Shown one piece after another: positions 11,327-23,446 of a stretch of DNA of 64,000 nucleotides. How positions within the stretch are numbered: the stretch's first letter is position 1; every line of letters begins with the position of its first letter. The notes under the pieces were generated by a model. It saw only the letters and a program-made list of their open reading frames with translations. It was not told where the DNA came from and ran no database searches. The stretch is taken from the NCBI GenBank assembly GCA_963691705.1, contig OY829542.1, positions 51,005,002 through 51,069,001 of the forward strand, read 5' to 3'. The stretch is from Viola odorata (Eukaryota; Streptophyta; Magnoliopsida; Malpighiales; Violaceae). A program made the position numbers and the translations under genes.

Positions 11327-13276
11327 ATGATTAAGAACAAACTCGTTCAATCCTCTTCTTATCTGGATAAGTTCATAAAATCCCAGAAAAATCTCTCTAA
11401 AACCCCACCTAGATTGTTCCCCGATGACCTAAAAAATCCCCTTCAAGTCCCAAGGATTCCTCCCATAAAGGATGCCCCTGTACCCACACTAGATCTCAGC
11501 CACCATCTCTTGCAAAAGCTTGAACAATCATGCACTAACCTCAATCACTTCAACCAAATCCACACCCAACTCTTACTCCTCGGCCTCTTTCAACACCCAC
11601 TCGCTGCTGGCCGCTACATCAAAAAGCTATGCACTTGTTTGAGTTCAATCTCTCGTTGCGTTACTCTGTATCAGCGCATCGAAGAGCCTGACGCTTTCAT
11701 GTGTAACACTATAATGAAAGCGTTTGTGAATGCTAATGACCCGTTTGGTGCGTTGAACTTTTACTATGGGAGGATGATTGCTAGGTGGGTTTTACCTAAC
11801 CATTACACATTCCCACTTGTTGCTAAGATTTGTGCTGACATTGGTTGTTTGAGTGAAGGGCAAAAGGCTCATGCCCGAGCGGTGAGATTTGGGTTTGATG
11901 TGGATTTGTTTGTTAGGAACTCTCTTATACATATGTATTCTGTTTGTGGGAGGGTCTCGGATGCACGTGATGTGTTTGATAATGGGTTTGTGTTGGATTC
12001 AGTGAGTTGGAATTCGATGATTGATGGGTATGTGAAGAATGGGGAGGTTGGGCTTGCACGTGATCTTTTCGATGAAATGTATGAGAAAGATGTTTTTAGT
12101 TGGAATTCAATGATTGCAGGGTATGTTGGGGTTGGAGATATGGAGACAGCAGAATCTTTGTTTGAGACAATGCCACCTAGAGCTAGAGATGTTGTATCCT
12201 GGAATTCTATGATTGATGGGTATGCCAGGACTAGGAATGTTGGAATGGCTCGTGGGCTTTTTGACAGGATGCCTTTTAGGAATCTGGTTTCCTGGAATAT
12301 TATGCTGGCTCTTTATTTAAGGTGCAAGGACTATGGTGAGTGTTTGAGGTTGTTTGATAGGATGATAGAAGAAGGAGAGGCTAGGCCTAATGAGGCATCT
12401 CTTGTGAGTGTCTTATCTGCATGTGCGAATTTTGGAAGACTTGATCGTGGCAAATGGGTTCACTCTTACATCAAGGATAATGGGATTAAACCTGACGTTT
12501 TACTCTCTACTGCTCTCTTGACGATGTACGCAAAATGTGGGGTAATGGATTTGGCTAAATATATTTTTGATAAGATGCCCAAAACAAGTGTTGTCTCGTG
12601 GAATGCTATGATCATGGGATATGGTGTCCAGGGACAGGGAGACAAAGCTTTGGAGATGTTCCTAGAGATGGAGAACAGAGGTCCGGTACCTAATCTTGCA
12701 ACCTTTGTGTGTATTTTGTCCGCATGTTCACGAGCAGGAATGGTTTTAGAGGGTTGGTGGCTCTTTGATCTCATGTATCACACGTACAAGATTGAACCAA
12801 AGGTAGAGCACTATGGTTGCATGGTTCATCTTCTTGGCCTGGCAGGTTTGATGGAAGAGCCAGAAGAGATCATGAGGAAGATGAACACTGAGGCAGAACC
12901 TACCTTATGGGGAGTGCTTCTTTCTGCTTGTAATAGCCAATCACGCCCAGAACTTGGAGAAATTGTGGCCAAGCGACTAATCAAGTTGAATCCAAAGGAC
13001 GTTGGGGCATATGTGTTGCTATCAAACCTATATGCTACCCAATGGAAGTGGGATGATGTAGAACATGTGAGAAAGAAAATCAAGGAAGTAGGATTTGGAA
13101 AAACTGCAGATTCTAGCACTGTTCATGTTGGAGAGTTTGGCTCAGCATCGTACCTAGAAACTGATGCACCTCATAGGAGAAGCATGATGTACTCTTTGTT
13201 AAGCGAGATAGGTCTTCAGTTGAAATTGTCTTATGCAGATTCCTGTGGGGTTTTAGAAGTAGCAAAACTGAGATGA
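11327..13276 (+). CDS. pentatricopeptide repeat protein, PLS class with E motif
   Basis: An intact single-exon gene of 649 codons, typical of plant PPR genes. The N-terminus is Ser/Lys-rich and low in acids, like an organelle-targeting presequence. From about residue 95 to 530 there is a run of PPR units, visible as repeating patterns such as VSWNSMIDGYVKNGEVGLAR and LLTMYAKCGVMDLA. The C-terminal E-type region ends without a DYW deaminase domain. PLS-E proteins bind organellar RNA one base per repeat and usually direct C-to-U editing with a deaminase partner in mitochondria or chloroplasts. Layout and wording resemble Arabidopsis At3g51320, but I cannot confirm orthology. The first ATG is chosen because the open frame starts there. 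Confidence 0.92.
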   Translation: MIKNKLVQSSSYLDKFIKSQKNLSKTPPRLFPDDLKNPLQVPRIPPIKDAPVPTLDLSHHLLQKLEQSCTNLNHFNQIHTQLLLLGLFQHPLAAGRYIKKLCTCLSSISRCVTLYQRIEEPDAFMCNTIMKAFVNANDPFGALNFYYGRMIARWVLPNHYTFPLVAKICADIGCLSEGQKAHARAVRFGFDVDLFVRNSLIHMYSVCGRVSDARDVFDNGFVLDSVSWNSMIDGYVKNGEVGLARDLFDEMYEKDVFSWNSMIAGYVGVGDMETAESLFETMPPRARDVVSWNSMIDGYARTRNVGMARGLFDRMPFRNLVSWNIMLALYLRCKDYGECLRLFDRMIEEGEARPNEASLVSVLSACANFGRLDRGKWVHSYIKDNGIKPDVLLSTALLTMYAKCGVMDLAKYIFDKMPKTSVVSWNAMIMGYGVQGQGDKALEMFLEMENRGPVPNLATFVCILSACSRAGMVLEGWWLFDLMYHTYKIEPKVEHYGCMVHLLGLAGLMEEPEEIMRKMNTEAEPTLWGVLLSACNSQSRPELGEIVAKRLIKLNPKDVGAYVLLSNLYATQWKWDDVEHVRKKIKEVGFGKTADSSTVHVGEFGSASYLETDAPHRRSMMYSLLSEIGLQLKLSYADSCGVLEVAKLR

Positions 13277-14615
13277 TTCCTGTGTTCAATCATGGATCTC
13301 ATCTCAAGTTGAAATGCGGCTTTCTGAACTTCTTATGAAAAAGAGAGATTGCTGATTTGCACAGGAAGAGTGTTAGCCCTGCAGTGTGCTTGGACTCGAA
13401 TTGGTGGAAAAACATTTATTGTTTAAACAGCACTTATTGCTGAAGTAAGAGCATTGCGGCAACAAACACTACTGTATGCAACTGCAGCTTTTTGGGATGT
13501 GGCTCCACTGATTTGCAGCTGAAGAGGTTTGTTTAACCTCTTATCTATTCATTTATTTTTTATTAAATCATGACAAGACACTGGAGCCACTTATGCACTC
13601 CATATCTGCAATAAGCCACTTTTGTGTACTGATATTACATTATTTTATCATGTTTCCAATACTATTGGAATAATAATTACTAGACTTACTTTGCTTTTTC
13701 ACCCCAGTTAAGATTCATGTGTACTGTTGCAGTCTGTTGATAGACTTGCTTTGAGGTTGATAGTAGCAACCAGGTTATTCTAGTTATAGGTATTTATCAA
13801 TATGAAGAGTAATTTACTGTCCTTAGAAAGCCTTTCTACGTATAGTAATTTCCTATCCTTGGATAGAATTTTGACTTGTGAACATTGACTTTGTTATTAG
13901 GCAAGCAAATCCTGGGAAAAATAATTGATTGGTTCACCTGAACCAAGTCTTGGAACTGTTGCAAGTCCTTATGTCTGGTCCAATTTACTTGCCACATCCG
14001 TAGAATTTAGCCAAAGGAGCTGCTTGACACCCTTAGTCTGCAAAATGGGAAGACTGGCCAAATTAGGGCTAGAAGTTGGTTGCTGGTTGTCTAGTCCTAT
14101 TGAAGCTTGGAATTCCACGTGTTAATCTGAATCCTGTGCAACTGTTAATAAGCGCACTGAGGAGTGAGGACATTAAAAATAGTAGCTCTTTGCATCATGA
14201 ATATTTGTGTTAGGCACTAGGTTTCATGCGCCTAGAGCTGCCAACAGTTATCCACTCGTGTCATGTCATAATCATGCTCACACCTGTTTATTGGATCATT
14301 CTAACAACTATATACCATGATACTATCTAATTCAAACTAAACATCCAATGAAGAAGTTGTTTAATTTTTCCTCAATGTGTTGTGATATTGACATGTATCT
14401 GCAGACATTATGTCAAAGTTTAGCAAGAAAATATGATAAAGGAAATTCAATGTTTATTAGGATTCTTGGACTAAAATGATTACATGTATAAAATTCTGTT
14501 ATTAAACCCTATCCCCGTCTTCCTAGAAAAATGGTAAATAATGAATAAAATGAAACATTTTGACTGATGTCTGGTGCGTGGGAACTTGTTCTGATGATCC
14601 TGTCTGGTCATATGA
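13277..14615. other. 3' flank of the PPR gene and intergenic DNA
   Basis: No protein-coding gene recognised. The first several hundred bases probably contain the PPR 3' UTR. The last part is the 3' UTR of the minus-strand expansin-like gene. Confidence 0.5.
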
Positions 14616-16232
14616 CTATGCATTCACTTGTACCCCTGTATCATATGTTTCACCTGGTTTCCAGTTGCTGGGTATGTTGTTAACTGGAACAACCCATGAC
14701 TCATCTCCATCCTCATCACTGAATAACATCCTCAATGACAGGGGTCCAGTAGGGGGTGAAACAGTTGTCCACACTCCTCCATAAGTCCTGTCCAAGAGCT
14801 TGCACGCAAAATTTTGAGTCTGCATTTACAAAAGTTATTTTGTTAGTAAGAATTTTGGTGATTCAAAAAGCATTTACGATACGATTTATGTTTATAAAAT
14901 GACCTAGGGTTTGATGCTTAAAATAACTTGGGGATGAGATTAATTTCATTTAGATTCATTCGTTTTAACTTCCTCCCTATACCAGCTATAATTTTCTTTC
15001 CCTTTGCCCTGACAAGCGATACTCAACCTAGTATCTACAGCCACTGGTTTTGCATATTCAATGTGAAGTGGTTGTAAAAGGCAGTCGACTTTGCAGATTA
15101 AGAGGTATATTAATGGATACTGGGCATTACCTCACATAACTGCACAGCAGTTATATCCTTCTTTCCTTGTTGATACCATATAACGAAAGCCAAATAATGA
15201 GGGTAGTTGCTGTTCTCGTCAATTTTGATCGTCATATTTTTATATGGATAGCTGCATGAAACACTGCAAAGAGACAGTTGTGTTAGTCGAGAAGCATCCT
15301 TTAAGCCTTCAGCTTGCTTAAAACAGATAGTAGTATTTTTGCAAAAGTAAGAGAATATTCATGATCAGGGGTTTAAATAATTATTGCAATATTTAAGTTT
15401 CCTGATTATTTGTAATATCACTGTTGTCAGCTAAAAACACATGGTATGTTTTTCTTACTCTTTTTTTTTTTGGTGTGAATTTTTCTTACTCAGATTATCG
15501 GCAGTCTGCTCTTAGTCTGAGTTACTCTTCCTTTTAATTTTCCATTTTGCCATGACATAAAAGGAAAAGAAAGAACAAGAAAGGTTTTGCATCCCCTGTT
15601 AGTAGTATATCTCACCGTTTGTATTCAATGTCAACTATTCCAAGAGCAAACAATGATGCAGCTGCATCTGCATTTTGAGCCATCCGACTAAATGCTCGTT
15701 TCGTGAGAATAAAGTCAGTGTTATCACTTGAGCCCTGGTCAGTAATAACTACATTTACTCCTTTGTCTGTGCAGTAATAACTGTTGGTGCACCTAACCTG
15801 GGAAGTATAATCATCAAGGTAAGTATGTAGATATGAATGGCCAAAGTAAATGCATGTCTAATTTGAAATTTTATGCTTTAATTTATACCTGGTAGCAAGC
15901 ACCACAGCCAACACCGTTACGATAGAGGTCAGAAGCAGCCGATACATCACCTCCATTTATTGTTGCCCCAAATGAACCATAGCCACATGCACCAACTGCC
16001 ATTTTTAAGGAGAAACAAGATCGTCAAAATTCATGATGAGTAACATGTTTAGCTATAGTATATCCTTTTTATTCTAGTTAGGTATCTTACTTTCTGATCC
16101 CTTTTCATCAGTATTTGGGGAGTAAGCCGCTCGAGAATGAGTGAAACAGTCACTGCATGTTGCAGCCTCAGCCAAAGTGTTCAGAAACAGCAGAGTCGCG
16201 AGAAGGACTAGAAGAGACTTAGAAGGAGCCAT
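14616..16232 (-). CDS. EXLA: expansin-like A (EXLA)
   Basis: Five exons on the minus strand with GT-AG introns and matching phases: 16232-16091, 15995-15889, 15797-15616, 15263-15131 and 14819-14616, giving 255 residues, the usual EXLA length. Residues 1-23 form a signal peptide ([20 protein letters not shown]...). Next comes the double-psi beta-barrel domain with its cysteines ([38 protein letters not shown]), then the C-terminal expansin/CBM63-like domain ([40 protein letters not shown]). The protein is expected to be secreted to the cell wall. Expansins loosen walls without hydrolysis, but the role of the EXLA subgroup is not settled. The gene looks intact. Confidence 0.93.
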
Positions 16233-16312
16233 TGTAGGATGTGGAGCTCAATGGCAATGGAGGCAAAGAAGATATAAAAGGTGGTGGTGCATGATGTGAA
16301 CAAGGCTTGTAG

Positions 16313-16320
16313 TATTTATA
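16313..16320 (-). promoter_or_regulatory. TATA box of the expansin-like gene
   Basis: The minus strand reads TATAAATA, 81 bp upstream of the EXLA start codon, a normal distance for a plant core promoter. Confidence 0.6.
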
Positions 16321-18295
16321 GCAAAAGAAGCAGCCAGGTTCTCTGGTTTGGTCAACCTCGCCAGGTTTGACATTCTGATATTAGTATTTTCACTCAGCAG
16401 AATTCTGTTAGGATTGTTTTGCTAGCTACTTTCTTAGACTTTGGGACATTGTTTATAGGAATATGAAAACTGCTTTCTCACGTTCAGAATTCTATCGCTC
16501 TTCCCCTTGCCTGGTTGATGACTTGAAAGTCCAATACTAAGTTAATTGAAAATCATTATTTTTGTTTTCATGCATTGGCCATTATGTCTAGTTTTTAATG
16601 CCCTTGTCAAACGTGTATGCAACCCATGAATAAGGTGGAAAACCTGCATTAGAATTAGCTGATTTGAATACGTAAGATGGTGGACTATTGATAGATTGAT
16701 TGAATGTAGAATCTCAGAGGTAAAAATCTTTGAAACAATCTTGCTTGAGATGAGAAAATACTAAATTGGAGGGACAGTTAGGTGCATTAGCACTGAGACT
16801 TCTAGTTAGGCATATCTTGAATTTTCCCACTAGTTGTGACCACATGAGGTTCAATTTGCTAGGGTTGGAAGTTGTGAGGGAAACTCCTATACCCTTTTTT
16901 AACTGAATACTATTGCTGAAATGGAAGGACTTGTTGGACTATAGCTATTTTAAGAAAGAACAACCCAACTCAACAAACAAGCCTTAGGTCCCTCCTATTT
17001 AACCATTACAAAAATACCATTTATGGCAACCTTTAAGCACCTAGTTGTTTATATAATGACAATGTTTTCTTTCTTTGAAGTTCATGGAAAATTTTCAATA
17101 TAACTTCAATTTTCCAATTTGTAATTGCAAAAGTAGAATTTTTTTATTAGGTATACATGGTGCACTTAGAGTATCATTCAATCATAATGTAAGGTATCAA
17201 TGTTTTACTTATAAAATGACCTTTTTGGTGGGGCTGGTGGGGCCTAGCGATGATACCTTGTGTTGTGATAGTGGTCTTTTATATTCATGCTCTAAATGCA
17301 TCGAATGTATCTAATAAAATTTTCAAAAGTAGAGTATGTACTCTGAATTTATCGTATGAGGTCACTTTACTCTTCAAGTCAATAGGACCTATGATGGCCT
17401 CCAAGACTTGGTGAGTGCAAGGCTAATTTCTGCATTTTAATCTTTTGTTTATGAATCTCAGAATTTTGTTTATGCTGACTTGGACATTTCGTTGACAGGT
17501 TGGACAACTTGCGTGTGCCGGAAGCTGACGTAGACCGGCACAACAAAAGGAGTCCATTGCAGCACATCAGTCATGACATGAATTCCATTTTAGGGGTTTG
17601 GACCCCATTGTTGTCAGCACACACCACCGTAGAAGTCACTCAAAATGTTGCCTTTTAGGGCACTCAGCAACCATAGGCCATAGCGACTTGTGTTTGAGAC
17701 CCCTAATGAATGAACTCATGTGTTTCAGATTAAATTACAAAAAAGTGTAATGAAAACTGAAAACTGAGTGGTGAAATGCAAGCCTTGGTTGGTCTAATCC
17801 ATAAGTTTTCCATAATTATACTGTCGCTGGGGTTGGGGTCCTATTATTAGTTTAATGCCAGTAATCATACCACTCACTGCTGAATTCCCCTAATTTTCAC
17901 CTTTAAAAATCAATTTCAAGTCTTTTTTTTTAAAAAATAAAATAAGGTGATCGAGGGTTATCCAACTTCAAACTTTGTTTTTAGTGGGTGACATGATTTG
18001 TGGCTTTTGTGCCAACTAGACTTGGGCGCTCTTATGATTTTTCTCTTTCTTTTGGTTACTTACAAACCCTAACTAAACCACGCCGTTTCTGGCAATATTT
18101 TTCTACACAGCCTACAATACATTGAATACAAGCATCAATTCTCATTTTTTAAAGGGGGGGAACAGTTGCCATCATCAGACCAAGGCATGATAAGGTATCA
18201 TTAGCAATAGTATTGGTAGAACTACTCAAGTAGAATTGATCTACTACAAAAAACTCAATTAGAACTGTCCTCAAGTTTTTTTTGTTAAAATAATA
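16321..18295. other. intergenic, upstream of EXLA
   Basis: AT-rich sequence without a credible gene. It contains scattered short open frames and homopolymer runs only. Confidence 0.5.
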
Positions 18296-18555
18296 CTCCC
18301 TCTGTCTCTCAATAAATGTCTTCCTCGCATTCCAATATTCAATAAGGAACGCATATCGAGGAGGTCGGATGAGGCACTATTTGACCCCAAAAAAATCCGA
18401 ATTTTTTTGTGAACGTACGTTAATCCTTAACGTACTTCCCAGAAAAAATTAGGGGCAAAATTGTCTCAAATAGTGAGTCTGCCGGCCGTTTTAAGATACG
18501 TGTCGAAACAGTAAAAGTAAAAGCTAAAACGACAAACATTAAGGGACGGAGGGAG
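18296..18555. mobile_element. Stowaway MITE, copy 1
   Basis: A 260-bp element with TA on both sides (18294-18295, 18556-18557) and inverted ends: the left begins CTCCCTCTGTCTCTCAATAA and the right, inward, begins CTCCCTCCGTCCCTTAATGT. It has no coding capacity. A near-identical copy in the same orientation lies at 56143-56401. Confidence 0.92.
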
Positions 18556-20185
18556 TAATAAATTTGATGGTAGTAATAGGTAACTAATAACATTAGTTTA
18601 CCAATTGCCAATACATTCGTGAGAATATCATAAGAGAAAAAAAATTTACAAGAAGTTTTGTGTTTGTATGAGTGTTTTTTTTTATTTGCTTACAAACTAA
18701 CATTTAAAACAAAAATTAAATGGGTATTTTGAGGAGGAAAAATTCTAACTACTCTCACTATCTGTTTAGATGTCTTTTTAACTATACTCTCACATACTAA
18801 GTTAATGATTGTTTTTATAAATGGATGAATTTATTATAATTGTTGAAAATGAACGAAATATATAGATCATTGGTTGATTATTTATGACATAATTATTGAA
18901 AATGTAAAAGGAGTAAAAAAACTAACTAACCTCCTAACAATTCTAACTTTGAACAACTAAAACCAAGATTTTTTTTTTTAACCAAATCTGATGTCTAGAA
19001 AATTTGGGAGGGAGTATATAATAAAAAAAATAAACACTTTTCATTAATTAAAATGCTTTTACAATTACAGCTATAGTTTATGCGAGTTATTAGAGTTATG
19101 TGTGTGGGCTCAAACAGCTTTGCGTTTGTACTATACCAAGTCGTAGATTCGCTAATACTTGGGCTTCGGTTCATCAAATAAAAGGAATAGTTGGGCTTGG
19201 TCTTGGGCTTGGGCTTTTGTTCTTGTCATATTTTGATAATTTAAAACTTTTGCCAAGAATTCCAAACGTTAGTTCCCTAAGATGTTGATTATGAAAGAGA
19301 CACTATTTTGACTTTATAATTCACGTGGAATTTAGTTCGGGAAAAGTTACACTTCTCCACAAACGTGAAAAATAACATCAAATGTTAAAACAAAACAAAA
19401 AAAAAACATCAAATACTGCTTTTCTTAACACAAATCATAAATCTTATTTTTTTAAAATTAAATTATACTTATTGAACGAACATTCTGAAATAAATCCGAG
19501 CTACAATTTATCCTTAAAATAATGCATTCAAGCTTCAAGCAAATAAAAAGTTGACACCTATGAGGCTATGATAATGAAAGTTCAGATGGAAAATTTGTAA
19601 TGACCGATGAGTGAGTGAGAAGTATGAAAAATTGGAGACCACAAACAAACTTTCTGAAAGTTTATTCTTTTTTATTTTATCGGATATTCTCAACAAAGTC
19701 TATTCTTTTTTTTTTAAGCAAAAAGTTAGGAATCATTTAATTTTTTTTATAAAAAAAATTAAAATTATAAATTAAGTATCAAACGTCTGTTATTAAAAAA
19801 TAGAGATAGTATAATTTTATCATCGATTTATAATAAAAGAAAATTACATTTTTTTTAATAAGTTAATGATATTATTTGAAAATTAAGGCGGACTCGGTAA
19901 TTTTTATCACGAGGTGGGAAAAAAAAAGAAAAAAGAAAAGAAAAGAAATGGAACAGTGACAAGCTAGACCGGCTCGTCAATTCGCAATCGCATCTTTCTT
20001 CTGCGCTTAAGATACTCTATCCCGATTCCCGCCCACTCATGACTCATCAAGTCGCATCTTTCTTCCCTGTTCTGAATAGTCATACTCATTGCTCCTCTCT
20101 CAGAGTTTACCAGACCAAAATAACACACACTTGCTCTCAAAAACCAGACTCGCCCTCCTTGTTATTTGCAGTAGACTCAAAAAAA
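18556..20185. other. intergenic and promoter region of SGPP-like gene A
   Basis: AT-rich DNA. GGGAGGGAGTA near 19005-19016 looks like one end of another Stowaway-type element whose partner end I could not find. From about 19880 the sequence resembles the upstream region of SGPP-like gene B (about 30690-30944), marking the left edge of the duplicated unit. Confidence 0.5.
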
Positions 20186-22849
20186 ATGACAGCTTCCGGT
20201 GAAAATTATGCTGACACGTGAGTTTATAATCCCTGTTTCTTCTGGATTTTTAACATTTTTTATCGCAAATGTAATCTGGGTTTTCTTGCTTTTTTGCTGA
20301 TTCTTCAGTATATGCAATTATACATCATCGTTTATTTGCAAAATAAAAGTATGTAAATTTGGTTGATTTCTCATGTTCTTTCGTCTGATTTTGTTTACTT
20401 CTTAGTTAATTTCGACACCTTCTGGCTTCTTGGATGAAAGGAGCGTGTACTAAATCACCTTATGTGTATGCACAATTCCATTGTTCTTTTAGGAGAGGAT
20501 GGGTGTCAACTTTGGTGTATGTCTGTGCTGAATCTCTAATTAGACACTTCCCAGTTGTCATGTAGTCTGTGATAGTGGAGTTGTAGACGTCAATCCATTA
20601 GCATAAGTGATCTCACCAAGTAATGACCTCAATCCGTTAATTTTGTGGCTTTCTGTTAGTACAATCTACTATTCCTCACATTTCTTGGACAATCATGTCC
20701 AAGCTGATTCATTGAACAAGATGGAAAGAGGTTTTTGTTTGAATAAGCAAGTCATGCTTGAATGTTGAAGTGATTTCATACCAGTGCAATTAATTTAAAT
20801 TAAACATATCTCAGTGCGCGATAAACTCATTTTTAGAAGATAGAGAAGACTGTAATTGATTTGTGTTTACACCTAACAATTATTTTTGTGGAGAAACATG
20901 GTGTTTATTTGTTTTTGCTGTATGCTATTATACAAGTCTGTGGATTTTTCAGGCCTACTTTATGTTCCTCTAAACAGCACCTCTACTCATCTTTTGTAGA
21001 TTTTTTTTCCTTTAAACAAAATGAAATTTGCCCGAAAAATCTTATTGAGCTTAAGTAATCTGTATCATGGTGTTCTTGAATTGGGTAGTGAAAGAATAAT
21101 CACGTGCCTTGGGCAATCAAGCTTTCTGGGCGCATTGCATGGTGTACTGGCATGTGCCTTGAAATCGTTGCCATGCAATAGTTGGCTGGTCTTTTGCATT
21201 TTTATTTAGCTCTAATGATGTACTTCTGGTTTTTATTCCGGTATATGTTGAAGTGGTGTTATATGCTGATAGCGTTTGTTGTGACTGCTAATAGCTAATC
21301 AGGACATCATTTCAGAGACTTCATGGTTATTATGAAAATATGAGCTAGCGACGCTCTTTCAGTAAAACCTTTTCTGGTTTGAAGTAATTTACACTAGGGA
21401 TTATTATTACTCAGTATTGTTTTTATGATAAATGGTATGGAAAATCAGAAGGGGAAGTTATGTCGAAGCAAGTAATTGTCATGTTATTGCATCCAAGCCA
21501 ACATTAATCTTCACCTATTAATGCATTCTTCTTTTTTTTGGTTCTGGTACTGATTCAATTCTTATGATGAAGTCTGAGAACCTGAACCTGTGCTGGTAGG
21601 AGACTTCTTTTCCTTATATTTGTGGTTTTGGGTTCTGAGTTCTGTTGGTTGTAATCTGGTGTTCGTATGTAAATTGTGTATACAGTAAGAGCTCTCTCTC
21701 CAGACTTGTTCCTTTGGAAGCAATACTATTTGACGTTGATGGAACTCTTTGTGATTCAGATCCCCTCCACTACTACGCCTTCCGTGACATGCTTCAAGAG
21801 GTAATGCCAGTTTCACTTTCATTAGTAAGACCCGCACCTATTTATCAGTGTAAAAGAACAAACTTTCTTTTCCGTAAATGAAGAACAATTTCCATCCCCA
21901 TTCTTTACTTGATATAGTCCATCACACTGTCTAAAGGCACAAAATTCTTTTCCTGAGGTGGAGAACAAACTTAAGCTGAAGCATACTGTTGGCCGATTGG
22001 AGTTCTATTGCTTTTGAATTTTAACCTTAGCCTTGTGGCATTAATCACTTTGAGTGACCAAACAGATAAATTTCAATGGCGGAGTCCCAATTACGGAGGA
22101 ATTCTTTGTTAAGAATATTGCTGGCAAGCACAATAAGGATATTGCATTGCTCCTCTTCCCTGATGACCTCCAGCGGGGCTTAAAGTTCACAGTGGATAAG
22201 GAAGCCACGTTCAGAAGGTAAACCCTCAACTTCTTTTACACTTTACAATAAATTTCATACAAGTCCAGCCTTGTATAACTTCTTAAATGGGGAAAAGCAG
22301 ATTGGCCTCTGAACAATTGGAGCCTATAAATGGCTTGTATAAATTGAAGAAATGGGTTGAAGATCATGGGTTGAGACGAGCCGCTGTTACTAATGCTCCC
22401 CGAGCTAATGCAGAACTTTTGATCTCACATCTAGGCCTCTCAGACTTCTTTGAGGCTGTTATCCTGGGGGATGAGTGCGAACACCCCAAACCGCATCCCG
22501 AAGCCTACTTGAAGGCTCTTGAAATACTTAAAATTTCGAAGGATCACACCTTTATCTTTGAGGTCTGCCATATATTTTGGATTGTGGTTTTCAAAGTTGC
22601 TTTACCTTTCTAGATTTTTTTCTTCTTCTGAAAACTGTGATCTGTTTCGTCTCTGGGTAGGATTCTGTTTCCGGGATAGAAGCCGGAGTTGCAGCTGGAA
22701 TGCCGGTTGTTGGTCTAACCACCAGAAATCCTAAACATTTGTTGATGGAAGCAAAACCTACATTTCTTATACAAGATTATGAAGACCCAAAATTGTGGGA
22801 AGCATTGGAAGAGCTTGATAGAAGACAAGCTGCAAAAGCAAAACTGTAG
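20186..22849 (+). CDS. SGPP: HAD-family hydrolase, SGPP-like, copy A
   Basis: Five exons join in phase: 20186-20217, 21686-21800, 22066-22217, 22301-22562 and 22661-22849, giving 249 residues. All introns are GT-AG. The haloacid-dehalogenase motifs are present: motif I FDVDGTLCDSD (nucleophile Asp), motif II Thr in AVTNAPR, motif III Lys in KPHPEAY, and motif IV EDSVSGIEAG. The cap segment lies in exon 3 and the start of exon 4. The family member in Arabidopsis (At2g38740) is named for broad sugar-phosphate phosphatase activity and is of similar length. The product is probably a soluble phosphatase, but the substrate cannot be read from sequence. The gene is the first of three tandem copies. 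A mariner-type element begins 91 bp after its stop. Confidence 0.92.
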
Positions 22850-22939
22850 CTTGCAGAAACTCCTTAGTTACTTGAAGGATAACTTGTACTATAGTTTTGT
22901 TGTAATTTTTTGGGCTTCACCCCATTTGCAAAGGGATTA

Positions 22940-22975
22940 CTCCCTCCGGTTCCTAATAAACGTCGTTTTAGCTCT
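22940..22975 (+). repeat. left terminal inverted repeat of mariner-type element
   Basis: CTCCCTCCGG start after a TA dinucleotide, followed by ACGTCGTTTTAGCT. The MITE at 18296, read from its right end, shows the same GTCGTTTTAGCT string at a similar depth. Confidence 0.75.
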
Positions 22976-23446
22976 TTGCACGTGGCTTAAGAAAATGATT
23001 GGTGGGGAAAAAACGAGGCATTTTTTGACCATACTACCCCCTGCCTCCCTTATTATTTACAACTGGACCGTGACTTAATTCTGACATTTGTTGGCTTGAA
23101 GCCGGGCTTGGCAAGTTGGGCCAAGTTTTACAAACGGCTGGGCTGGGTTTGGTCTTGGCAAAGCTTACGAGTGCCGAGTGGTATGACGGAAGGTAAGCCA
23201 TCGGCTCCAAATTTCCAATCTCCTCCCATTTCCTATCTTCCCTAAATTCCCAAATGCTTGAAAGTTTAAACCATTCCCGTAATAAATGGGAACGAAATTT
23301 CGGCATAATTTTAATTTCCCGCCATTGTGTTGGGTTACCTGTGGGGAAAGCAATTCATGTTCAAATTTGTTTAGTCCTCAATCCCTACCTCTGGCTGCTC
23401 TCCCAAACCCTAAAAAACCTCTGTTTAAAAAAACTTGCATCAATCA

